From Hybos culiciformis (Eukaryota > Arthropoda > Insecta > Diptera > Hybotidae), in contig OZ023273.1 in NCBI GenBank assembly GCA_964007475.1, positions 1,240,001-1,304,000 of the forward strand: a DNA stretch of 64,000 nt, read 5' to 3'. Both the position numbers and the translations under genes were made by a program. Shown one piece after another: positions 39,763 through 52,535 of the stretch (within the stretch, counting starts at the first letter, position 1; each line of letters begins with the position of its first letter). The notes under the pieces are model-generated. The model saw only the letters and a program-made list of their open reading frames with translations, was not told the origin of the DNA and did no database searches.

Positions 39763-39824
39763 AACTGAAGCAGAGATAAAACAGATATAAACTAAATAAT
39801 TATTATGTCCTTATGATTTATATA
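39763..39824 (-). promoter_or_regulatory. possible core promoter of the FoxB-like gene
   Basis: Reading the minus strand toward the gene there is a TATATAAA (complement of 39817-39824) and an initiator-like TCAGTT (complement of 39763-39768), 64-136 nt before the start codon. The TATA-to-initiator distance, about 58 nt, is too long for one TATA/Inr pair, so at most one is real. AT-rich background makes chance TATA boxes common. Confidence 0.2.
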
Positions 39825-40460
39825 GTAGCGCGAATTTCAATTTGTTTCTACCTGGAGTGTCATTTCGTTTTTAAATTTCATGCGAATTTTTAATAATAAT
39901 AATAATAAAAAATATTTATTTTTATTCTTTCTGGAAAAAAAGTAAAAATACCTGAATTTTCAACAGACATAAATAATAAATATTAATAATTTAAAAATTT
40001 TAATTTCTCTATTTAAATATGCCTAAAAATGTATTATATATACGAACAATAGTATTGATATACCTTTTATTAGTAATGAGCTAATTACTGTATCGATTAA
40101 AGGATAACATTTTTATAAAATATTATTTATCACTTTATTGCACCTAAATTTTAGATACAATGTAGACAAAATATATGTAGTAGCATATATTATTAATTAA
40201 GTGTTATTAAAAATTAAATTTAAACTTAATTGTATCAAGGATTTAAAATTTGATTATTTTTATTATATATAGGTAAATTATTATTATATTTATTATTATT
40301 ATTAAATATTTTCCAAAGATAATATTTTCTTTAATGTTTTTTGTGTCTGTTTCGTTCAAATATAAATTTAAATTTGTTTTCATCTACGGGTTTCTATATT
40401 ATTGTCGTTTTACTGCGAAAATCATGCTTACATGAGCAATGATCCACTATCTATCTGTAC
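39825..40460. other. 5' flank of the FoxB-like gene
   Basis: AT-rich with small AAT runs; cis-regulatory sites are expected but none is readable. Confidence 0.4.
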
Positions 40461-40994
40461 CAGAGATTCCCAACCTGGGGTCCATGGGGGTACGTTAACC
40501 AATTCTGAGAGGTACGTGGAACTGTTTGCATTGAAAAAAATATATGTTTATCCTTTTTACGGCTTACACATAATTTCGAAATCTAATTTTCTATCCAAAA
40601 TTTTGTGAATTGTGTATAATTGTGTATATTTTAAATAAGTATATTAAAACTCATAACGAAATCTTAAAAAAAAATCTTGATGGTATCATTCCTCCAACTT
40701 TTAATGTCGATAATTGGCTTAGAAACGCCTTCACAATTTCATTAGACAAGATTGTTGACACTGATACTGATAACGCAAAAGATGAACCCATTGACTTGAG
40801 AAATAACTCGCAGTGATTTTGAAACAATGATGTATCAATTTTGATGCTAACAAAGCGAGGCGTATCTAATCACAACGTGCGTTAAAATTTTTTATTCCGT
40901 TTGTTATAACCTGTATGCACTCTTTTTTAGGGGTACGTAAAGATTCAACTCATTATCAAGGGATTCAAATATTTCAAAAGGTTGGGAACCATTG
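40461..40994 (+). mobile_element. internally deleted hAT element with transposase remnant
   Basis: Ends CAGAGATTCCCAACCT and (inverted) CAATGGTTCCCAACCT form a hAT-type TIR. Flanks ATCTGTAC (40453-40460) and ATCTATAC (40995-41002) match in 7 of 8 bases, an 8-bp target duplication with one later change. Part of a ZBED5/FAM200-like hAT transposase survives inside (see 40667-40816). At 534 bp the element has lost almost all of its coding region. Confidence 0.8.
40667..40816 (+). pseudogene. hAT (ZBED5/FAM200-like) transposase fragment
   Basis: The peptide NVDNWLRNAFTISLDKIV followed by DEPIDLRNNS corresponds to the segment of vertebrate- and insect-type ZBED5/FAM200 hAT transposases usually written W-[VI]-R-N-P-F ... 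E-L-[LI]-x-[LV]-R-N-D, shortly before the dimerisation domain. It stops at 40814-40816 and the following dimerisation region is unreadable. Non-functional. Confidence 0.6.
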
Positions 40995-43900
40995 ATCTAT
41001 ACTATGTAGAGTATCGAATATCTATTTCATGTTCCTATTTATGTCACCGAATAGCAAAAAAAAAAATTCCAGTACAAAATAAAAATTTAGCCTTCAAAAA
41101 CTAAGTATACTATGTTAAAATACATCTTATTTGGATTTTCAACGCAAATAAAATATAAATCATAATTTTATAATATTAGCATAGATATATAACTCAATAT
41201 ATTTTTTACACAAAAATATACCTTTCCTTTTTTTTTACCTGCAATACTAATTACATAAATCTAGATATATTCGTTTGTCAGCTAATCCATCTAATTTAGA
41301 TTAAAAAATATTATTGTTTTTAGAGAAGATTTAAATTGTTGGTAAAAGATCCATTTTTTTTTTTGAAAATATAATATAAAAATAACAATAATTATATTGA
41401 GGAAAAAATAATTTAAAGAAAAACATATTTTTACGAGCCCTAAACAAGAAAAAAAAAAATTAGCGAACAAATAATTTATGTATACAAAAAATATATACCT
41501 ATTCAAATTCAAGGTTTTTTTTTGTTTAATGAGAGGGCGCAACATTTACATAATAAATTAGAATAAAATTTTCACAAAAATTTTGATATTTCAATTAAAT
41601 TTTTGCATTTATATAGCAAACGAAACTAGTTTTCTACCTTCTAAAGTTGAGATATTTAGAAAATTGCAAACATTTTTTTAGACCGTTTTCTATTAAAAAA
41701 AATATATTTTCATTTTGTGTCTGTCCATCTGTCTTTTAAACAAAATGAGCGTAATTTCGTTCACTTTCCTAAATGTTTTAATAGATTCTGATAAAAAGTA
41801 GAATGTGACAAGATGTCGATTAGACGCTCTTAAAAAATTGTTATAAAAAAATAAAGGTGCAAGGTTTCGGGTTGGAAATTAAAATGAATTTTCATGAAAA
41901 TTGCAATATAAGTAAAATGTAGAAATGTAAAAAAATAGATGTAAATTTAAGGAACTTAAAAAATATTTTCAGACCCTGAAATCGGCTAAAAATTTTGTAA
42001 ACTTATACGAATTCTGAATTAAATTGATTTAGTTTGAATTTGTATTTTAAAATCGAACATATTTCACTTAACTTAGGTATATCTATTTTAAATTATATGT
42101 ATGTATATCTTATATTAACTTAACTTATATATTCTAAAAAGAGATAAGTAAGTAGATGGTAGGATGTTGGATTACCAAATAAAATATATTCTTTTACTAT
42201 TAATTATGAATAAAATTAAATTAAATGTTAAAAATATTTATAATATTAATTAATTTTGCATTTCAACTGAGAGATATCCCTTAATAATAGGATCAATATA
42301 ATAAATCAAATCAACAACACTATAATTCAATTCAACAGGATTAATAACTTGGGAATTGAATATAAAGGTAATTGAGTGAAATTAATAAAGTAAAATTAAA
42401 GCCTCTGGAAAACTTATTTCTTTTATAATATTTTTATGTCAGATTAATGTCTATTTTAAATGTAACAAAAAAAAAGAACTATTTTTTGTTTGAAAACAAA
42501 TGGAAAGTATAATTGAAATTTAATTAAATTTTAATGAAATAGAGTTGCAGAAAAATTATAAAACATAAAAACTTTCATTCTTATTATGTACATATATACA
42601 TATTTTAAAGAAAATTATATGAAATGTCAACAATACGCCCTTTTTTCGCAATAAAATTTATATATCTTTTGAACTTTCCGCTGATGGTCATCTCTTATGC
42701 CTTTTTTTTTTTTTTCGAAATATTAAATTTGTTTTTATCTGGATTCTTCATAGAATATAAAAATCATTTTATTGAGGTTTGGTTATAAAAAAAAATTATT
42801 ATTATTATTTTTTTTTTTTAATTTCGCATTTCCTTTTCCTTCTGAAAATAAATATGTATTTTATTGTCATCATGGGCGTTATGTTGACAAAACTTATTAT
42901 ATTCAGTTAGGTAACAGTTCTTTTACGAACTTGTAAGACTATGTAAAAAATTATTACTTCTCGAATATCTATTTTATATCAGTCAAACAATGTTCTTATA
43001 TAGCGAAAAATTCAAGCCTAATAATGGACCTACGTTGAATAGAGGTGTCATAGCTTGCCTGATAATTTTAAATGGAATCCAGAATTTCAAATACAAAGTA
43101 TCTAAATATCAATAATTTAGAAAAGAACTGACATTATTTAAATCAACTTTAATGAGTGCTATTATTTTTGGTACACAAGACCTCAGACAGATTTAATATA
43201 AGAACCCTATTATAAGTGCTGTACCAAGTTCGATAATATTTAAATATTGGTATTTGAAAAGAAATGTTAAAACTAGCAATAAATTAACCTATACCTAAAA
43301 TATATAAAAAAAAAAAAACAAAAATTTAATAATTGCGAATTTAAGAAAATGCCATATAAATAGTTAAAATTCAATAGAATTGTTTGTATAATATAATTAT
43401 ATATCTATTTTCTTCATTATCGCTAGTTTTTAAGGACATTTTTTATCCTTGAATATTTTTTTTTATGAAATTTTTTTTTTTTTTCCATAATCTTAGAAGC
43501 TATGCCGTGTCGTAAACTAACAGGCAATTATTTTTTAATAATAATTTGTATACATGTTTGCATTATGCACAATACTCGTTGGTGTTGTACTTATATAATT
43601 TTAATATAATAATACGTTTTATATTATAATTGCATTTTTTAAATGTTTTAATTAGTTGGCAAAAGTAAAAAAATTTAAGATTCAATGTTTATAAAACATT
43701 ATCAAATTTCTAAAACTATCAAATTTAAAAAATAATTTCATAGAGAAGAAACGATACTTTAATTTTAGATAATTGATATTGATAGGATATAAATAAAACT
43801 TTTTTTTTTAATTAAATTTATTACCTGAATTTTCCAACTTCTATTATATAGTTTTAGAGAACTAATAATCATTACATATATGTATATATTTTTGAACCCT

Positions 43901-44122
43901 TATTTCCAGTAAAACCCATTAATTAATAAAAATTACCAAAATAAAAATTTAATCTTCTGTTTCCTGTTTTTATTGCAATTAATTTGTTATAAAAATGTTT
44001 TGCATATAATGAAAGCAACTTTATTATACCTAATTTTCAAAAAATAAACATTAAAGCAGAAGTTTTAAAATTCAAACATAAACGTATTAAAATTACATAT
44101 TATTACACTTCATTCTATATAT
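40995..44122. other. AT-rich non-coding with one degenerate repeat
   Basis: Only the diverged repeat at 41695-42010 stands out. Confidence 0.5.
41695..42010 (-). repeat. degenerate interspersed repeat, copy B
   Basis: Opposite orientation and strongly diverged relative to 30820-31245; ordered matches include CATTTTGTGTCTGTCC, GATGTCGATTAGA and GGTTTCGGGTTGGAAA. No coding content. Confidence 0.35.
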
Positions 44123-44670
44123 CAGGGGTGGCCAGACTTTATCCCGACAGGAGCCGATATTACAAAAACAGAATTGTCGAGAGCCGCAATTAGAAATTGT
44201 TTTAAATATCGTCGGTCTCATGCAAAAATCAGGAAACTGAAAAAAAATACTTTTAAGAAAATTTTTTTCGAATTTTCTTTAGTACGTTTTGGTACTTTCG
44301 GGAAAATAGAAATAGCCTTCCGGATAATTTATGAGCTTTCGAGTTCTAACTTTGAACATATTAAAATTTTAGTTTTTTATAATTTTTCTACAATATTAGG
44401 ACAAACGAGACCGACGATATGTTAACTGTCTTTATTGTCATTTTCATTTATCTTTATTTTCATTCATAATTTATTTAAAAAAATTCGCATGCATGTTTAT
44501 TTATAAAGAAAAATTATATGACAACCAATACATTACATAAGAAAACGTTTTTTTTAAATCGTATTTTTTAAAATCAATTTTTAACAATATTTTTTCGAAT
44601 GTGGCTAGAGCCGCAGTGAAGAAGAACGAGAGCCGCATGCGGCTCGCGAGCCGCAGTTTGGCCAAGTATG
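44123..44670. mobile_element. non-autonomous hAT element, 548 bp
   Basis: Starts CAGGGGTGGCCAGACT and ends, inverted, CATACTTGGCCAAACT, the widespread GGCCARACT hAT terminus. A perfect 8-bp duplication CTATATAT flanks it (44115-44122, 44671-44678). Subterminal AGAGCCGC motifs recur on both sides. The 83-codon open frame inside (44174-44425) crosses the nested element at 44209-44417 and has no transposase motif, so I do not call it a gene. Confidence 0.88.
44209..44417. mobile_element. inverted-repeat insertion nested in the hAT element
   Basis: TCGTCGGTCTC...GAGACCGACGA, 209 bp, flanked by TA on both sides, inside the hAT at 44123. The TCGTCGG end is shared with 1221-1443, but the interiors do not obviously match. 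An internal inverted repeat of the hAT itself is the alternative. Confidence 0.4.
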
Positions 44671-45791
44671 CTATATATCAAGCGTCCAGCTTCATAATTT
44701 ATTTCCGGTTACTAATACTGAGCTGAAGCGGAATATTAAGATTGTTAAGCCAATATTTACAGCTTCTGTGAGAAAATTTAGGTTGAATTATATTGAAATA
44801 ATTTTCAATTTTTAACTTTAATTTTTCAAGTATTTAGGGTAATCCCTGATGTAGCTCTGAAAATTTGAAAACAATTACAATGTTGAGATTAATTCACTGG
44901 GGAAAGCTTAAATGAAAAAAATAAAACGAAAATAATTTTCGAATATTTTGTTAAAAAAATTTTAATTAAAAAAAAATTAAGTATATTTGAATAAATATTT
45001 CTTGCATATAACATTAATTATAAAATATATGCTTAGAAAATAAATTTCGTTGACTATTTGCACCAATATTTTATATGTATATATTTTTTTGCACAAGAAA
45101 AAATAGAATATAACAAAAAAATTTAATTTATTTTTCTTCTTTTGGTTAAAAAGATATCGATATCAAAATTAAGTGGTTTTTTATATTGTAACCATAACAT
45201 TAATTTTCTTATAATATTTTGTGGCTTTTAAACTGTTTAGTTCAATTTATTTTTAAGAGAAATAACAAGTTAATATTAATGTTTCAAGTTCAATTAATTT
45301 TTTATATAAACTTTTTTGCTGCAAAAGAATATTGTAGTGGTGGCAGCATGAGAAAACTAAGTTAAAAGAAAATGATAATTTCTTTATTATCGTCTTTGAG
45401 GTCATTATATTATACACTGAAAACTGAAAAATAATTATAGGTCGAATCTATATGGATAGTATAGTTATACAAATATAATGTCTTTTTTGAAGTTTATACT
45501 TCTTTAGGCGCGTTGTATGATATAATTGAGTAATTCTGTAGGGGGTAAAATTCATTTTTATTCTACTCATTCGACATTCGAAATCGAATTCGAACTGACA
45601 TGATTTTTGACGTTTCAATACTCAAAAAAATTAGTGGTCCGCTCAATAATCATTTGTCATTTATATAAACAAAATAATTTGGCGCGAACATTTTTTTTGT
45701 AAAAATAGGTAGCTCCGGTGAAATTAAGATTACCTGCCGATAAATTTCTGGGCAGGGAGGTACGGTTAGTACGTGCCGGCGCAAAATATAC

Positions 45792-46043
45792 AAAAAAAAC
45801 ACACGAAGCAGTCATAGAACTGCCGACAGAAGTTTATACTTAAATGATTTAAACTATGAAATAACAGTGGCTACAAATAATGGGCTGCTCAGTACAAAAT
45901 GTAAATTAAAATAAAAATATTTTAATTTACATTTTGTACTGATCAGCCCATCATTTGTAGCCACTGTTATTTCATAGTTTAAATCTTTTAAGTATAAACT
46001 TCTGTCGGCAATTCTATGACTGCTTCGTGTGTTTTTTTTTTTT
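45792..46043. mobile_element. near-perfect long palindrome (fold-back element)
   Basis: Arms of about 120 bp with very few mismatches face each other across a loop of only 4 nt (45914-45917). The outer ends are A/T runs next to CACACGAAGC and GCTTCGTGTG. A DNA-transposon fold-back element is the likely source, but no clear target duplication was found. Confidence 0.75.
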
Positions 46044-49000
46044 AGAATGATCGCATTTAGAATAGAACTACGTGATATTTGTTGTTAATACAGAACTAAC
46101 GAAGAAGTTATATACACCTCAAAATATTAATCTGCTGGCTTTGTAATAAATTGTTTCGACATTATTAAAAAAAAAACAGTCCAGTTACATATGAAAAATT
46201 TTCGTAGAAAAACAAAGGAAAAGTTAATCAAAAGAAAATTTTCGAAAAATAATATCCTTTTCAATACAAATAAAGAAAAAAATTGATTAAAATAAAACAT
46301 AAAAAAAAAAAAATCTTATATTTCAAAGATACATATATTATTTATTTCTCATTAATTTTCTTCATTTTTTATGTGTTTTTTTTTTTTTTTTTAATTTTAA
46401 AGTTAATAAATTCTTTTTTTATTTTTTTCATTTTGATCGAATAATTTTTTATTTTTGTCGTTACGAAATTTTATCCTTTTCCTTTAATATATATATTTAT
46501 ATATATATGTATATATTTTTAATAACACTTGATATTTAATACATTGAAAAGCAAGAAATAAAACAACATTTTTGATAAAAAAAAAATTTTCAAGACAACG
46601 GATTTCATATATTAGTTTATCTAATTGGATTTGATGTTTAATTTTTGAAAAATAATTTGATTCCCAACTTCTTGATGGTATAAAGCTTTTTAGATTTTGA
46701 GTGTTAATCTTAACCAGCGATTGTTTTACGTACCATCATAAAACATAACTAAAACAATGTTTGAATGAAAAATAACTTTCAGAATTTGACTCTTTGAAAT
46801 TGTTTATAACAGATCCTGAATCAAATTTTGCAATAAAAAAAATGAAGTTTTTGAAAATCAAATACTAATCAAGCAAAACTCAGTACACAATATAAATAAT
46901 AGTATAACAAAAAAATATGATCTTCAGGAAGAAAATTTTATAAAAAATATCAAAATCAATGTCAAAAATTCGGTTTACGAATGAAAAGAATTCAAATTCA
47001 GTAACAAATATTCGTAGCTTTTTATTCAATTCGTTCAGGTAAGCTTTAATTTAACATAGAAATTTTTTCCGAAAAATGATATAAGAAAATTTAACCTATA
47101 TAACAAAAAAAATAAATATTTTAACCCAAACTTAAAAGTTTATTCTATTTGCAATGCGCCACTAATAAATTAATAAATTCTTTTAAATGATAAAAGGAAA
47201 AGAGCATCGGAAATATGTTGTATTTCGTTTTATGTGCCATTTAATTCAAGAAGACAACTAGAGAGATGACCATGAGCAAAAAAAAAAAAAAAAAAAACAA
47301 TTTAAAAAAAAAAACGAGAAAAGAAAACGTTTTCAAAAATAAGAAATCAAAAAAAAAAAAAATAATAATAATAATAAAATACACTTAGCTAAAAAGCATT
47401 TTCAAGTTGTTTTTCTCTTTCCAAGAACTAATTTTAAGAATTTATGGAGGAAGGAAAATTATTCTAGAAACTAGGTATACACTTAATATATTTTTTCTCC
47501 AAAAAAAAATTAAAAAAGATAAAAAAAACTATGTATAAAGAGAAAACCAAATAATAAATACTTAATATGGTTTTATAAGTAAGAATATAATATATGTATA
47601 TGTAACATATTAAAGTAAAAAAAGAAAAATATGTATAGTTTATAGAATTTTCCTTATAGCATATTTAAATTCAATAAATAGTTTGAAAAAGATAATAAAT
47701 AAATAGGTAAAGGTAAATTTAATTATGTGGTTCAAATCAAAAATTAAATATATGTAGTCTAAAATTAGATTGTAATTTCTTAGTTACATTGTGCATCGAT
47801 AGCGTTTATCTCTTGCCAAAATTTTTGTTTTCTGAGGATTCAGACTGTCAGATTTTTCTATGCACATCAGTTACGCTTAACAGCATAATTGTGTTTTTCT
47901 CTATAACCCAAATAGTTAAAACTATCAGAATTTAAAGAAAAAAAAAACTATTTATAAATCATTTATCTCTAGAAATTTTTTTTTTCATCATCAAGTATCA
48001 TTACCATGGAATATAAATTTTCAACAAGCTAAGATGACTAAATACTTGAAATATATGAACTTTTAATAAATACATAACTTTTGGAAAAAAAAAAAATTTA
48101 TTTCAATTTTCTAAGTCACTACAATCTAATTGAAATAAAAAATAAATTGTAATTAAAACAATTTACTTGAAATAAATAATATTGTTGGACAGAAAAACGA
48201 ATATTCTTGAAAAATTTAATCAAAAATCAATATTCTTGTTATTTATGCTCCATTTCTAATTTAGCATTGAAGAACATAATAAACGTATAATAACCGTGAT
48301 TGTATGACATTTTAACGAATCCCTAATAATTGAAGACAAGGACGTCGTTAAAGTATTAAAAATGAATGACCAATTAGGACTGTTTGAAGATAATCTATAG
48401 TTGTTGTGACTGACTGTTTCCGCGATTTTGTAAATGAGGTTTCAATTCTAGGTAGTATGTATGTTTTTTGTAGTCTACATCTTATGCAAATTAAATTAAG
48501 TTAAAGTGTGGTATAGAAATAAGATAAGTATTAAATATAAGTATAAGTATCTGAAGATAAATAAATAAATCTTTAGACACAATTAAAAGCAATTTTCAGT
48601 ACTTCAAACAAGAACAGCAAATAATGCTTTAAAAAATTTAAAATATTCCAAAACTTGTGATTCCTTATTTTCATATGAAACTATCGACATATGTATAGAA
48701 TAAAAGTTAAAAAGTTGAAAGTTCCTCCTATATACATACAAAAAAAAAATATGTACCCAATATTAACGATATAATAATGCATAGATTACATAAATTATAA
48801 TATAAATATTTTTGTTATGTTTTTTTTTTCTTGTTAAATCGTTTCTAAAATATAAATTATTTTATTCCCCAAAATAATTTTCTATATGTCTACAAAAAAA
48901 AAACAAATTTATTTTGTTTTGTTGCTGTAGTTATTTTTTTTTTTTTTTGAAAATGAGAAAATATTGCATTATTTTGCATCACCAAACGAAATAAATTTCC

Positions 49001-50262
49001 TTGTTTGCATTTTCCTTTTTTTTTTCCAAAATATACACATAGTTTCATCTATTTTTTAGAGTTTTCTTTTCTAAAAGTTTTTCTTTTTTTTTTTTTTTTG
49101 TTTTTAGTTTGTTTTTTACTATCCTTTTTTTTTTTTGTTTATTTTTATGTTGTATTTTTTTATATATACCTACCTATATTTATATATTTGTTTTATCTGC
49201 ACTGCACGCGACGAACATAAAATTTTTCGAAGTTTATCTCAAGGGTAAAATTATTACAATAAAAACAAAATAAAACCATGAATATTAAAAAAGAAAATGA
49301 ATATCCAAAATTTGGAATAATTTTTTTTTTTTTTAAAGTAACCAATGACGACGTCGTCGTTTGTTGTCATGTTTTCTATAAATAAAAAAAAAATATAGAA
49401 AAAGTACCAAAATATAAAGAATATTCAATACGGAACAAAAATTTTTAATGAAATTGTGGACAAAAATTTTTTTTTTTTTTTTGATTTTTGAGAGATAAAA
49501 AATGGATATTAATTGAAGTAGAAAATAATTTTTATCGATCAATTGTCCAAAATTGACTAGAAAATGTTTCAATAAAAAAAAAAAAATGATATAAAATTGT
49601 TTGATGGTATCCCTACATCTGAACATAAAAATTCATAAATTCATAGGCCTGTTTTTATTCTTCGATGCACAATATTTTTAAACTAATAAAAAAAAATTCA
49701 TATATATAATGCGTTATCAAAGTCCTGTCCGAAATTAAATCTGTTCTTTCAAAAACTTATATAATCTTATATTAAATTGAACTTGCATTGTATAAAGGAA
49801 ATCGTAATACCGCATTAATTGTTATTTGTACAATTTATAATCACTTCAGACAGAATGCAAAGAGATTAAGAAAGTTTATAGTTTCAAAAAAATATAGGAA
49901 AAATTATAAAGCAATATTTCGTTTTCTATTTTCAAATTTTAACTGTGTACAAATTTATTCACATATTCATATAGAGTTAATAGTATATCATACTGTAGTA
50001 TAGTTAGTACATATAATAATATTGGTACTGTACTGTGAAACCGAATACCAAAAAAAAAAAAAAAAATTTGGCAAAAAAACATTAACAATTATTTGCTAAA
50101 ATATTTTATTAATGAATTTTATACAAAATTTATCAAATATTACAATTTATACTCGGAACCGAACGCTGTAGCCAGATATGAACAATATATTTAAAATATT
50201 TTACTTAAATTTTAATAATTGTTTCATTTTAACAAATAAAATTTTTAATGCATTAATTTTTA
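46044..50262. other. AT-rich non-coding
   Basis: Homopolymers and low-complexity frames; a 31-codon coding-like stretch (48308-48400, plus) is discussed as a finding. Confidence 0.5.
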
Positions 50263-50688
50263 ATGCCTTGAGCACAGCTAATACCGCAAAGCAATTTTGA
50301 GCTACACTAAAAACCGATTTTCTGAGTTATTTCTTATTTATTTTAAATAAAAATTATGAAAAACGAAAGATATTAATTTTATTGATTTTTTGTAAAAAGA
50401 ATTTCTTAAAATTATTTCATAATTAATTAGAAAACCGAATTGTATTTTTTTTTTGCTCCAGAAAGAATTGACCACGTCACAAAATAATTTTTTTGTTTCT
50501 TTTTCACAGCGTTTCTTTTGCATCGAAATTTGGTTTTGCTGCATTTTTCTGTCACAATCATATTATAAAAAAAACAAAAGCAGTTGTTTGCAGTAGATTT
50601 TTTTGCTTTCAGGTAAAATTAGCTGTGAACAGGTTTCCGGAACATTCCTTCAAAAATTGCTTTGCGGTATTAGCTGTGCTCAAGGCAT
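50263..50688. mobile_element. inverted-repeat element with 36-bp termini
   Basis: ATGCCTTGAGCACAGCTAAT at the left and its complement at the right (ATTAGCTGTGCTCAAGGCAT) extend to about 36 bp (50263-50298 and 50653-50688). The 354-bp interior has no recognisable gene. The target duplication is unclear. Confidence 0.6.
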
Positions 50689-52403
50689 AATTGATAGTGT
50701 TGGGAAACCGAAGAGTCCACTCTTAGGCACTACAAATTTATTCGGTGCATCGTTTGAACAAATTTACTCGATGAGTCGATAACAGACAAAGCTACAAGAA
50801 TAATACATCATTATCATTAATTTGTCAATGATTGTCTTTCTTTTTAACTTTTCATTAAATTTCCATAATTATAAATAAAGTTGATAAATATCAGAAAATT
50901 TCTTTCAGGCTTCAGAAAATTTCTTTAGGACTTTATAAATTTCTGTTACAACAAATGCATGTCCATAATAAACATTAGATAACTTTTTTTCATATATAAT
51001 ATATGTATATAATTTCATTTTTATTGAAATGATAATTTAAAAAAAAAAACAAGAATAAAACTACAAAATTTAAATTAAAAACATATTTTCTTCAATATTT
51101 TTTGAAGTAAAAGTTATAGCTGAATAATATTCACAATAGTAACATTTTTCTAAATTTTTTATGTATGAAAAAAAAAGAATTTGTGCTGTAAGCAATGAAT
51201 ATTATATAAAAACCACAAGAACAATAACCAAAATATCCGTTTTTTTTTTTATATTTAAAAATGGTTTCCGAAGGGTATGCTGGGGAATCCTTTTTTTTTT
51301 TTTCCAAATACATATATTTTTATTTTTATATACATATTATTTGTTATGCGGCACAGAATAAAAATTTCCTTATTTATCCTTACGAGAAAAAAAAAATAAA
51401 AAAAAATAATACAAGAACATTATATTCTTTTTTTTTTTTTTTTATCATTTTCGCTATTTGGCATAAATGTTAAATTGCATTTTGATTGCATTTTTATTTA
51501 GTTCCTTTAAATTTGTTTTTATTATTAAGAGGATATAATATAGAGATAGCAGGATATTACATAATGTCTGTAATAAAAATGTTACAATATAATATGAGCC
51601 ACTCATTTTAAGAGCACAAAAAAGAAAAACAGTTTTTATATATTATACAATATTAAATTAATGTTATCCGTACTATAGACATTAAGTCGATGAAAATTTG
51701 CCTAACAATATTTTGAAGAAATTTTGATGAATTAAACTGAACATCTATAATGATGATCTATGGATTTGCACACATTTAAATTTGACTTAATAATATAAAG
51801 TTCGAAGTATTTCTCTTCGTTTAAATATATTTTATTCTGACTTAAATGTTCTCTGACGAATGGTATTTATTCTGCCCTGTCTCTTCGTAGTTAATTGAAA
51901 AAGACCAAATAATGATCCAATTGCATAATAATGAATCCTCGATCTACCTATAAGAACTACTTAATTAAAAGTAAAGCTACAAATATCAAAATTATTTTAT
52001 AAAACAAAACAAAAAAAAATATTACAATTTGCTCTGCTATGAAAGTTTATTGTACAGACCTACAGTATGTGTAGAATGGATAAAAAATTGAAAACAGCAA
52101 AGAGATAAAAAAAAAAAATAAAATAAAATAACCTCAAGCTAAAATAATTGTTTCTATATTAAATATTCATAGACATGATATGTTAAACGTTTTATCATTA
52201 TTTGCTGTAATAATAATAATAATAATAATATAATGTAAAAAATATTACATTTCTCATTTAAACGAAATCTATTTTCATGAAAAAGGGTCATTTCCTTATT
52301 ATTGAATTCCCCCAACAATATTATTTTATGTAGGGGAAAGAAATTAAGAAAATAGAAATTTGAAAAATGTTGGAAAATCTAATCTTTAATTACATATTAT
52401 ACT
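50689..52403. other. AT-rich non-coding
   Basis: Phe/Lys-rich frames produced by T and A runs; no gene. Confidence 0.5.
52209..52231. repeat. (AAT)n microsatellite
   Basis: Seven to eight AAT units. Confidence 0.8.
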
Positions 52404-52500
52404 CAGTGGCGTGCGGTGACTTTTATTTGAAGGTGTGCAGTGTTGTCCCACCCTTGGAGTGACCCAGAACCAATGACGATGACGTAGAGGGACTATGGTT

Positions 52501-52535
<35 letters not shown>

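Noticed and set aside
44174..44425. 83-codon frame in the hAT element
   Set aside because: Crosses an internal inverted repeat and lacks any hAT transposase or BED motif.
49005..49220. Phe-rich 71-codon frame, possible membrane peptide
   Set aside because: Product of T runs; the same effect explains 14410-14613, 49333-49626, 51161-51473 and 61942-62148.
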